Shown here piece after piece: positions 1-5,970 of a stretch of DNA of 6,259 nucleotides. The stretch is from NCBI GenBank assembly GCA_041477815.1, contig JBGOUV010000397.1:1-6259 (forward strand), written 5' to 3'. How positions within the stretch are numbered: the first letter of the stretch is position 1; each line of letters begins with the position of its first letter. The stretch comes from JBGOUV01 sp041477815. GTDB taxonomy: Bacteria; Acidobacteriota; Terriglobia; Bryobacterales; JACQDG01. The notes under the pieces are model-generated. The model saw only the letters and a program-made list of their open reading frames with translations. It had not been told where the DNA came from and searched no databases. The position numbers were made by a program, and so were the translations under genes.

Positions 1-1
1 C

Positions 2-487
2 GAGGCTCAGTTGGACCGCTTCCTGTTCAATATCGTGCTCGATTACCTCTCCACCGAAGACGAAATGGCGGTGGTAGGCCGCAATACGTCGGGCGAACTC
101 CCCACCGCCCAAGCCTGCACCAACATCGACGAGATCCTCGAGTTTCAGCGCCTGGTAAGGATGGTGCCCATCTCGGAAACGGCCACCCGCTACGCGGTGG
201 AACTTTTCCGCGCCACCCGCCCCAACGAGTCGTCGGCCCCGGAGGCCATCAAGAAGTACGTGAACTACGGCGCCTCCGTCCGAGCCACGCAGTTCCTGGT
301 CCTGGCCGCGAAGGCCCGGGCCCTCTCCCAAGGCCGCTACCATGTATCGTATGACGACCTGCGCAGCCTGGTGCTTCCCGTCCTGCGCCACCGCGTCCTA
401 ACCAACTTCCACGCCGAATCCGACAGCGTTACAGTGGACGAGATCCTCCACAAGCTGCTGGACGCCATCCCGGCACCGAGAGAGTGA
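2..487 (+). CDS. MoxR-family AAA+ ATPase, C-terminal part (5' end outside window)
   Basis: MoxR proteins are cytoplasmic AAA+ ATPases that act as chaperone-like machines, usually with a vWA-type partner, to mature or assemble protein complexes. Only the last 161 residues are here. The frame is open from base 2 and begins with EAQLDRF, the family's conserved arginine-finger segment that follows the missing Walker A, Walker B and sensor 1 regions. The helical lid follows, with YGASVRA (usually GASPRA, the sensor 2 arginine) at about residues 90-96. The C-terminal winged-helix-like segment with VLRHRVLTNF is typical of MoxR. The TTG at 11 lies inside the conserved motif and is not a start. The stop is TGA at 485-487. 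A DUF58 gene follows on the same strand after 91 bp, the usual moxR-DUF58 order, so one transcript is likely. Family assignment is firm; the substrate is unknown. Confidence 0.93.
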   Translation, partial: EAQLDRFLFNIVLDYLSTEDEMAVVGRNTSGELPTAQACTNIDEILEFQRLVRMVPISETATRYAVELFRATRPNESSAPEAIKKYVNYGASVRATQFLVLAAKARALSQGRYHVSYDDLRSLVLPVLRHRVLTNFHAESDSVTVDEILHKLLDAIPAPRE

Positions 488-578
488 TTTGAGAATTTGA
501 GGATTGGAGAATTTGAGAATTGCTGCCACTGTTCAACCGTCCGTCAATTCTCAAATCCTCAAATTCTTAAATCCTCAG
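488..578 (+). repeat. Inverted arrays of an 8-bp repeat forming a long imperfect hairpin
   Basis: The whole moxR-DUF58 spacer is one structure. The left arm (488-522) is four tandem octamers of consensus TTTGAGRA (488-495, 496-503, 504-511, 512-519) plus a partial TTG. The right arm (545-578) is the same array in reverse complement, also about four units. Bases 489-522 pair with 545-578 with three mismatches (494/573, 506/561, 510/557) and three G-U pairs in RNA; the inner 12 pairs (511-522 with 545-556) are perfect. The loop is 523-544, 22 nt. The stem ends directly before the ATG at 579. There is no U tract, so it is not a standard terminator. It could stabilise the upstream mRNA, separate moxR and DUF58 expression, or be a neutral mobile repeat; these roles are inference. 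Confidence 0.9.
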
Positions 579-1472
579 ATGCCCGCACAGCGCCTTCTAG
601 ATCCCCGCGTCCTCTCCCGCATCTCGACCATCGAGCTGGTGGCGAAGACCGTGGTGGACGGCTTCGTAGCCGGCCTCCACCGTTCTCCCTTCTTCGGCTT
701 CTCCCAGGAGTTCGCCGAATACCGGCCCTATGTCCCCGGCGACGACCCCCGCTTCGTGGACTGGAACGTCTTCGCCCGCACCGAGCGGACTTACCTCAAG
801 CGCTACTTAGGTGAGACCAATACGGCCCTGGTCCTGGTCTTCGACGCCAGCGCCTCCATGGGCTTCGGCACCAAGAACGGCGTAACTAAGATGGAGTACG
901 CCCGTTTCCTGACCGCCTCTTTGGCCTACATGGCACTGCACCAGCACGACGCTGTCAGTCTCATCATCTTCGACGAAAAGGTCCGCCGCTACCTGCCGCC
1001 CTCCACTCGCCCCGGCCAGTTGCACGCCATTCTCCACTCCATCGAGCAAGCCCAACCCGCCACCAAGACCGATATCGACCAGCCCTTCGAGCATTTCCGC
1101 CAATTCCATACCAAGCGCTCGCTGGTCGCCGTAATCTCCGACTTTTACTTCGCCCCCGACCGCCTCCTGAAAGCGGTCCGCCCCCTTTGCTACCACGGCC
1201 ACGACGTCATCCTATTCCACCTGTTAGACCCTGCCGAGCTAAGTCCACAACTAGGCGATTCGACGCTGCTGGAGGACATGGAAACCGGTGAACGCATGGA
1301 AGTAGCCCCCGAATACGCCCGCACCGAATACCGCCGGCTGATCCAAACCCACATCGCCGACCTGCAGCACGAAGCCCGCGGGTCCGGCGCCGACTACCTA
1401 CTTCTGGATACCTCTCGCCCCCTGGACACCGCACTCAAGGAGTACCTGCTCTTCCGCCAGAAGCGCATGTAG
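579..1472 (+). CDS. DUF58 protein with vWA-like fold (MoxR partner)
   Basis: A 297-residue protein of the DUF58 family, which is regularly encoded next to moxR and is thought to be its vWA-type adaptor. The family signature is PYVPGDDPRFVDWNVFAR at about residues 50-67, preceded by the typical N-terminal stretch with GLHRSPFFGFSQEF (32-45). A MIDAS-like metal motif DASAS follows at 89-93, and SDF at 187-189 is a likely further part of the vWA-like site. No signal peptide or membrane helix is seen, so it is probably cytoplasmic. I chose ATG 579 because homology begins right after it (LLDPRVLSRI). The frame is also open back to TTG 504, but that would add 25 residues read through the octamer repeat. 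No Shine-Dalgarno precedes ATG 579; the repeat's right arm occupies that place. The usual following genes (BatA-like or transglutaminase-like) are absent; the next gene converges after 6 bp. Confidence 0.93.
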   Translation: MPAQRLLDPRVLSRISTIELVAKTVVDGFVAGLHRSPFFGFSQEFAEYRPYVPGDDPRFVDWNVFARTERTYLKRYLGETNTALVLVFDASASMGFGTKNGVTKMEYARFLTASLAYMALHQHDAVSLIIFDEKVRRYLPPSTRPGQLHAILHSIEQAQPATKTDIDQPFEHFRQFHTKRSLVAVISDFYFAPDRLLKAVRPLCYHGHDVILFHLLDPAELSPQLGDSTLLEDMETGERMEVAPEYARTEYRRLIQTHIADLQHEARGSGADYLLLDTSRPLDTALKEYLLFRQKRM

Positions 1473-1478
1473 CAGGGT

Positions 1479-2843
1479 TCACTCCGTCGGGGCCGCAGAT
1501 TCCAGCCGGAACTCCAAAACTGTACCCGCCGGGAGCACCGCCGGTCCTCCGCGAGCGAGCAGCAGCACCCGTCTGCCGGCTCCCATGCGTCCGACAGAAT
1601 TGGTGGTAAGGCGCACTGCTCCGGCGCCTGCCAGGCGCACGCGAGTCAGCCGTACCGCCAGCCAGGCGCGGCCCTGCAGCCGGCCGCCCCGGTCCGACTC
1701 CGCCACCACGCCCTCCACCACCGCCCCCTTCGGGACGATCGTCTCGTCGCCGCTCCGCAGGGGCGCGTCCAGAGTGGCGAGAAACTTCTGGCCGGCCGCG
1801 TGGGTTTCGCTCGAGAGCGTGGCCCCCGTCCGCACTTTCACCACGGTTCCCGCGGCTATAGCCGGCGTCCGGCGGCGTGCCGGCGGCGCCGTGACGACGG
1901 TCGCGGCGGTCTTTGGAGCCGGAGGCGGTCGCGTACCGGCTGCCAGGGCGAGGAGCAGGGCCACCGCCACCGCGGCGCCGATTCGTATTGCCCGCCGCCG
2001 CAGCCAGGGCCGGTGTGCCGGGAGTTCCAGGTCCTGCTCCGCCAGGGCCTTCTGAAACTGCTCGGCCGACTCAAACCGGTCCTCCGGTTTCTTCTCCAGC
2101 GCCCGCAGGATGGCGCCACTGAGCGCCAGGGGCACGTTCGGCTCACGTTCGATCGGCGGCTCCGGCGCCTCCGCGGCGTGCGCACTCAATACCGCAAACA
2201 GGCTCTCCCCTTCGAACGGCTTCCGGCCGGTGACCATTTCATACAGCACCACGCCCAACCCATAGAGGTCGCTCCGCTCCCCGACTCCGGACGAGCCCCT
2301 CGCCTGCTCCGGCGCCATGTAGTACGCCGACCCCAGCAGCACTCCCGACTGGGTGAGCCGCCGATCCCGCGGCGTCCTCGCCAAACCAAAGTCGGTCAGC
2401 TTCAGGACGCCCTCCGGCGTCAGCAGCATATTGGCCGGTTTGATGTCCCGATGCGTGACCCCGCGCGAGTGAGCATGCGCCAGCGCCGCTAGAGCCTGGC
2501 CTGCATACCCGACGGCTGCTTTCCAAGGGATCCGGCCGCGTCCGAGCACTTGCTCGAGCGATTCCCCGTCGACCAGTTCCATGACCAGGACCAGGTCGTC
2601 TCCGGCCGTAAAGGCATTGTGTACCGACGCTATGTTGGGATGGTTCAAGCTGGCCTGCACCTGGATTTCGCGGAGAAACCGCTCCGCGTGGTGCGGTTCG
2701 TGCGCCTCGCCCTGCAGGACCTTCATCGCCTCGACGCGCCGGGTCACGCCGTGCTCCACCCGGTACACCCGGCCCACGCCCCCACTGCCTATCACCCCGA
2801 GGATCTTATAGTCGCCGATCGTGGCCCCGGCCTGAAGGATCAT
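1479..2843 (-). CDS. Membrane Ser/Thr protein kinase with C-terminal 'IPAGT'-type extracytoplasmic domain
   Basis: A 454-residue Hanks-type (PknB-like) kinase. Residues 9 to about 270 form the kinase domain: glycine loop GSGGVG (19-24), VAIK-type lysine 41 (EAMK), alpha-C glutamate near 59, catalytic HRDIKPAN (131-138), DFG (151-153) and APE (177-179). All key catalytic residues are present, so it should be active. A basic stretch (RRR) and a hydrophobic helix at about 288-303 give a single membrane pass, followed by a Pro/Ala linker. Residues about 327-454 are an outside domain starting IAAGTVVKVR, with TLSS, IVPKGAVVEG, GRLQGRAWL and a closing LPAGTVLEFRL. This pattern is common in acidobacterial envelope proteins and resembles parts of TrbI/VirB10-like proteins; the glycine zipper often found within it is absent. 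ATG 2843 is preferred because GGAGG lies 9 nt upstream; GTG 2852 would have only 2 nt spacing. Ligand and targets are unknown. Confidence 0.92.
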   Translation of the reverse strand: MILQAGATIGDYKILGVIGSGGVGRVYRVEHGVTRRVEAMKVLQGEAHEPHHAERFLREIQVQASLNHPNIASVHNAFTAGDDLVLVMELVDGESLEQVLGRGRIPWKAAVGYAGQALAALAHAHSRGVTHRDIKPANMLLTPEGVLKLTDFGLARTPRDRRLTQSGVLLGSAYYMAPEQARGSSGVGERSDLYGLGVVLYEMVTGRKPFEGESLFAVLSAHAAEAPEPPIEREPNVPLALSGAILRALEKKPEDRFESAEQFQKALAEQDLELPAHRPWLRRRAIRIGAAVAVALLLALAAGTRPPPAPKTAATVVTAPPARRRTPAIAAGTVVKVRTGATLSSETHAAGQKFLATLDAPLRSGDETIVPKGAVVEGVVAESDRGGRLQGRAWLAVRLTRVRLAGAGAVRLTTNSVGRMGAGRRVLLLARGGPAVLPAGTVLEFRLESAAPTE

Positions 2844-2852
2844 CCCACACAC

Positions 2853-2857
2853 CCTCC
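2853..2857 (-). promoter_or_regulatory. Ribosome binding site of the 454-residue kinase gene
   Basis: On the minus strand GGAGG (inside GGGAGGG) sits 9 nt before ATG 2843. This spacing decides the start: the in-frame GTG at 2852 is only 2 nt from the same motif. Confidence 0.75.
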
Positions 2858-2864
2858 CACTCTG

Positions 2865-2893
2865 ATCCTAGGGTGGTGGGGTCACGGGGTCAA
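2865..2893 (-). promoter_or_regulatory. Candidate sigma70-type promoter for the 454-residue kinase gene
   Basis: Read on the minus strand, TTGACC (2893-2888; 5 of 6 matches to TTGACA) is followed after exactly 17 bp by TAGGAT (2870-2865; 4 of 6 matches to TATAAT). Transcription would start near 2858, giving a leader of about 15 nt with the GGAGG close to its 5' end. The match is reasonable but found by eye in GC-rich DNA, so it remains a candidate. If real, this kinase can be transcribed apart from the larger kinase upstream. Confidence 0.4.
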
Positions 2894-2929
2894 TCAGCGC
2901 CGGCACTGGGTCCGGGTCAGGTTTAAGCC

Positions 2930-3047
2930 TTAGCAGCCTGTGGCTAAACCGCGCTCCCCGCGCGGGGTGGGAGCCACGAATCGTTGATTCTGCGGGACCT
3001 ATCGACCGCAAATTTGCGGTCGGTCTCCTGTTTCCACCGGCTGTTAG
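2930..3047. repeat. Cluster of four palindromes/hairpins, possible repetitive intergenic element
   Basis: Four structures follow one another. TTAGC/GCTAA (2930-2934 with 2943-2947, 8-nt loop). A GC-rich 12-bp perfect palindrome at 2956-2967, with an alternative stem GCTCCC/GGGAGC (2953-2958 with 2969-2974). GAATC-GTT-GATTC at 2978-2990. A perfect 20-bp palindrome at 3003-3022 with arms CGACCGCAAA and TTTGCGGTCG. The cluster is bounded by a 9-bp inverted repeat with one mismatch, AGCCTGTGG (2935-2943) and CCACCGGCT (3034-3042). There is no U tract and no sign of coding. The layout resembles REP/BIME-type or MITE-like elements; copy number elsewhere cannot be seen here. Confidence 0.55.
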
Positions 3048-3224
3048 GCTATGGGATTTTCCCGCAGCGGACGACGGAAGAGGATTAAGGCGCCCAGGAT
3101 CAGGCTTCTCCCCCTGCTTTTCTGCCACTACATTTTCGAGTTTCCAGGCAGAGCCAGCCTGCCGGTCGCCGCCGATCACCTGCACCGGCGCGCTCACCGT
3201 CCCGCTCGCCAACTCTTAACTCTT
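3048..3224. other. Intergenic stretch after the larger kinase, nothing identified
   Basis: No gene, RNA or clear terminator is seen in these 177 bases. A weak CAGGC/GCCTG hairpin (3145-3149 with 3157-3161) has no T tract on either side. A minus-strand frame open over 3212-2868 crosses the palindrome cluster, starts with TTG without a clear ribosome site, and shows no family I recognise. An exact 7-bp duplication lies at the kinase stop codon (3211-3224). Confidence 0.5.
3211..3224 (-). repeat. Two tandem copies of a 7-bp unit directly after a stop codon
   Basis: AACTCTT occurs twice in a row (3211-3217, 3218-3224), read as AAGAGTT AAGAGTT on the minus strand. It starts at the base right after the TAG of the larger kinase gene (3227-3225). 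It is short and could be chance, but it resembles the other 7- and 8-bp repeats in this window in unit length and purine/pyrimidine strand bias. Confidence 0.5.
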
Positions 3225-5855
3225 CTATTTTCCCGCCCGCGCCTGCCAGTTCACCACCACCGACACCGGGGTCTGCGCCGCCTCTCCCGCTTGGGTGTTC
3301 ACCAGGAACCGCCGTCCGTCTGCCGATACGTCGTACAAGTGAACAAAGTTGGGGTTGGGCGCCGGCATTCTGGTCGCGAACAGCGCCCGTGGAGTCCCCG
3401 CTTCAAATGTCGTCCCCCCGCGAACGTCCACCACCATCAGCCGCTGGTCCGCCCCCAGGTAGAACAACTCCTTGCCGTCCCGCCGCCACCGCGGCTGCCT
3501 GCCCCCTGCATTCGATACCTGCCACTTCGCCCCCGTCGGCGGCGCCGGCTGCACGTATACCTCGTGCCGCCCAGTCTCATTCGACACATAGGCCACCTTC
3601 TTCCCATCCGGCGAGAATTGGCCCTCGGTCTCGTCGAATTCCGTCTGCAAAAACGGAACCGGCTTCTTGTCCCCAGTCGTCGGCCACAGCCACAAGTCGA
3701 ACTTCGTCGGCCCGCCGAAGACTTGGCAAAGCAACATCCGCCCGTCCCTGGACCAGTCCACTACTAATTCGCCAGTGGGTGCGATCTTCCCCAGCGCTAC
3801 CTCCTGCCCGGCTCCGCTCGAAGCCTTTTGCAAGATGCGGAAGCGCCCTTCCCGCAGCCCTGTAAAGGCCACCTGGGACCCGTCCGGTGACCAGACCGGA
3901 ACGGCCTCCGTCCCGGGGCCAAAGGTCAATCGGGAGGCGGTGCCCCGCGCCAGCTCCAGCACCCACACATCGACATTCTGGCTGGCGCCCTCCGCCCGGT
4001 CCAGCGCAACTCTCTTCTCATCCGGAGAGATAGCCAGATTGCCCTGGCTCCCCGGCGCACCAACCACACCGAGTTGCTTACCGTCCCGGTCGAACCAAGT
4101 GAGCTGCGTCGTGAAAGCAACCGCCCCGGACACGTACGCCAGCACGCCGCTCGCCGATACCGCATAGTCTCCGTAAGCCAAGTTGGTAAATCCCACGCGC
4201 TCTGCCACAGGAAAAGGTTCACCCCTCGTTTGCAGTGGGCCCGGGTCGAACGATTGCGCCATCAGCGTCCGTTCCCGAACGAATAGCAGATGCCCTGTCT
4301 TCCCTCCCGGGACCGGTGCGTACGCGACGCTGGACTGCTCCGCCAGCACGCGCCGCACCTCCTTCGAATCCAGCGAGCCGGAGTAGACTCCTCCCTCCGG
4401 CTGCCCCCGGCTCGCTAGAAACAGAAAGCGGCGGCCGTCCGGGAAAAACCAAGGGAACCGGTGAATCCCGCCCCCGGTTGCATCCAGGCTGGTCGCTTCC
4501 ACCGGGGGACCGCCAGCCGACGCCACCCGTTGCAGCACCCCGCTCGGGCTCGGCGAGAACACGATCACCCCCTCGCGGCTCCACGTGCCTCCGCGCCCGT
4601 CGGGGGCGTCACACAGCGTCTGCGGCGGACCGCCCGTCACCGCCGTCTTCTTGAGCTTCCCCTGCGCGAAAAATCCGATCCACTTGCTGTCCGGCGACCA
4701 GAAGGGATACCGCGACCCGTCCGTTCCCGGGAGCATCTGGGGCTCCAACAGGTCGAGCGCCCGCACCCACAGCGCCCGCGTTTCGCCTGCCACCGCCATC
4801 GCCAGATACCGCCCGTCCGGCGACACCGCGAAGGTGTCTACCGCCGCCTTTGGCGGTGGCGCCACGAAAAACCGCAGCGTCCGCTCCTCCGGAGGCGCTT
4901 CCCGAAAGTGCACCACCGCCAGTCCCACCGCCGCCAGCGCACACACCGCCGTCGCCGCCAGCCACCCCCTGCCGCCTTCTGTCCTCTGCCTTCTGTCCTC
5001 TGTCTTCTCTTCCCTGAATCCTTCCTCCAGCAGCAGCCGCGCCTCCCCGATGGCCTGCAGCCGCTTCCTCTTGTCCCGCTCCAGACACCGCGCCAAGAGC
5101 CGGCGCAATCCCGCCGGTACGCCCGCGGGCAGCGCGGTTAGATCCACCTCTGCCCGCAACACCGCCGCCAGCGTGTCCGACACCGTCGGACCGCCGAACA
5201 TCGGCTTCCCCACCAGCATCTCGTACAGCAGCACTCCGAACGCCCAGATGTCGGCCCGCCGGTCCACCGCCACCCCCCGGGCCTGCTCCGGCGACATGTA
5301 TCCGGCCGTCCCCAGGATCACTCCTAACCTGGTAGAAGCAATACTCAAGGTCGGCGAGTTCGCTACGCTCCCGCTCCCCGGCTCTCCCTCCAGCGCCTTG
5401 GCCAGCCCGAAGTCCAGCACCTTGACCTTCCCGTCCTCGGTCACCTTCACATTGGCCGGCTTCAGATCCCGATGGACAATGCCCTTGTCGTGCGCCTCCT
5501 CCAGCGCCTCCGCGATCTGTCTGGCAATCCCCAGCGTCTCTTCCACCGCCAGCGGACGCGCCGCGATCCGCTCGGCCAGCGTGGGGCCCTCCACCAGCTC
5601 CATGACCAGCGCCCGCGACTGCCCGGCTTCCTCCACCCCATAGATCGCAGCAATATTGGGGTGGTTCAGGCTGGCCAGCACCTGGGCCTCCCGCTCAAAC
5701 CGCGCCATGCGCTCGGCGTCCTGCGCGAAAGCCTCGGGCAGGACCTTCAAGGCCACCTGCCGGCCCAGCTTGGTATCGGTGGCCCGGTACACTTCTCCCA
5801 TCCCACCAGCGCCCAGCTTCTCCCCCACCCGGTAGTGCGCGATCACGTCCAGCAT
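3225..5855 (-). CDS. Membrane Ser/Thr protein kinase with C-terminal TolB/PD40-type beta-propeller
   Basis: An 876-residue receptor-like kinase. The kinase domain spans about residues 8-275: glycine loop GAGGMG (15-20), VALK lysine 37, alpha-C glutamate 56, HRDLKPAN (128-135), DFG (148-150), a long Ser/Thr-rich activation loop (about 161-176) with likely autophosphorylation sites, and SPE (188-190) in place of APE, common in this group. A charged linker (280-294, encoded by a heptamer repeat) leads to one membrane helix at about 298-316. The rest is outside the cytoplasm and carries repeated blade motifs of PD40/TolB type: SPDG (345, 656, 748), SPDS (387), FPDG (471), SPDE (609), SRDG (702), RRDG (791) and SADG (844). 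Such propellers bind proteins or small ligands; here the ligand is unknown. ATG 5855 has GGAGG 4 nt upstream, a little close, but the kinase fold begins right after it. The architecture is strongly expanded in Acidobacteria. Confidence 0.95.
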   Translation of the reverse strand: MLDVIAHYRVGEKLGAGGMGEVYRATDTKLGRQVALKVLPEAFAQDAERMARFEREAQVLASLNHPNIAAIYGVEEAGQSRALVMELVEGPTLAERIAARPLAVEETLGIARQIAEALEEAHDKGIVHRDLKPANVKVTEDGKVKVLDFGLAKALEGEPGSGSVANSPTLSIASTRLGVILGTAGYMSPEQARGVAVDRRADIWAFGVLLYEMLVGKPMFGGPTVSDTLAAVLRAEVDLTALPAGVPAGLRRLLARCLERDKRKRLQAIGEARLLLEEGFREEKTEDRRQRTEGGRGWLAATAVCALAAVGLAVVHFREAPPEERTLRFFVAPPPKAAVDTFAVSPDGRYLAMAVAGETRALWVRALDLLEPQMLPGTDGSRYPFWSPDSKWIGFFAQGKLKKTAVTGGPPQTLCDAPDGRGGTWSREGVIVFSPSPSGVLQRVASAGGPPVEATSLDATGGGIHRFPWFFPDGRRFLFLASRGQPEGGVYSGSLDSKEVRRVLAEQSSVAYAPVPGGKTGHLLFVRERTLMAQSFDPGPLQTRGEPFPVAERVGFTNLAYGDYAVSASGVLAYVSGAVAFTTQLTWFDRDGKQLGVVGAPGSQGNLAISPDEKRVALDRAEGASQNVDVWVLELARGTASRLTFGPGTEAVPVWSPDGSQVAFTGLREGRFRILQKASSGAGQEVALGKIAPTGELVVDWSRDGRMLLCQVFGGPTKFDLWLWPTTGDKKPVPFLQTEFDETEGQFSPDGKKVAYVSNETGRHEVYVQPAPPTGAKWQVSNAGGRQPRWRRDGKELFYLGADQRLMVVDVRGGTTFEAGTPRALFATRMPAPNPNFVHLYDVSADGRRFLVNTQAGEAAQTPVSVVVNWQARAGK
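4975..5016 (-). repeat. Heptamer tandem repeat translated inside the larger kinase gene
   Basis: On the + strand six 7-bp units run in a row: CCTTCTG, TCCTCTG, CCTTCTG, TCCTCTG, then the weaker TCTTCTC and TTCCCTG. The first four form two exact 14-bp copies (4975-4988, 4989-5002); the last 14 bp match these at 10 of 14. Because 14 is not a multiple of 3, the two exact copies are read in different frames, as (T)EDRR and QRTEG. The whole 42-bp array equals 14 codons and keeps the gene in frame. It encodes the charged linker at residues 280-294 between the kinase domain and the membrane helix. Confidence 0.85.
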
Positions 5856-5859
5856 CGTC

Positions 5860-5864
5860 CCTCC
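5860..5864 (-). promoter_or_regulatory. Ribosome binding site of the 876-residue kinase gene
   Basis: Minus-strand GGAGG (inside GGAGGG) lies 4 nt before ATG 5855. The spacing is shorter than ideal, but no other start near it fits the conserved kinase N-terminus. No convincing -35/-10 pair was found in the rest of 5865-5970. Confidence 0.6.
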
Positions 5865-5970
5865 ATCCTACAATCGAAAGCCGCTGCTCCGGGAATACTT
5901 TTGCGCCGGGTGCACGACACCTCCCCAGCCGCCCCTCGCCGCCGCCTGCGACAGCCTCGCGTCGGCCGTC

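Noticed and set aside
504..578. Upstream TTG start for the DUF58 protein
   Set aside because: It would translate the octamer repeat as 25 extra residues; family similarity begins just after ATG 579.
488..578. Octamer arrays as a CRISPR or an intrinsic terminator
   Set aside because: Units are 8 bp without spacers, and there is no T tract after the stem.
807..1202. Minus-strand open frame of 131 residues inside the DUF58 gene
   Set aside because: Gly/Val-rich shadow of a well-supported gene on the other strand. The + frame at 497-814 and the minus frame at 1207-1434 were rejected for the same reason.
3145..3161. CAGGC/GCCTG hairpin as terminator of the larger kinase gene
   Set aside because: Only 5 bp of stem, about 65 bases past the stop, no T tract.
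2868..3212. Minus-strand open frame of 114 residues in the kinase spacer
   Set aside because: TTG start with no clear ribosome site, runs through the palindrome cluster, Pro/Arg-rich, no family recognised. More likely non-coding.
4585..5643. Long + strand open frame (352 residues) opposite the larger kinase
   Set aside because: Antisense shadow in GC-rich DNA: low-complexity Ser/Ala/Arg/Pro composition and no recognisable domain, while the minus strand encodes a clear kinase. The same holds for + frames at 1585-2055, 1800-2492, 2550-2933, 3389-3865, 3667-4167, 4461-5141 and 5472-5981.
5865..5870. TAGGAT-like hexamer just upstream of the larger kinase as a -10 box
   Set aside because: It lies right next to the ribosome site, would leave almost no leader, and has no -35 match at 16-18 bp.
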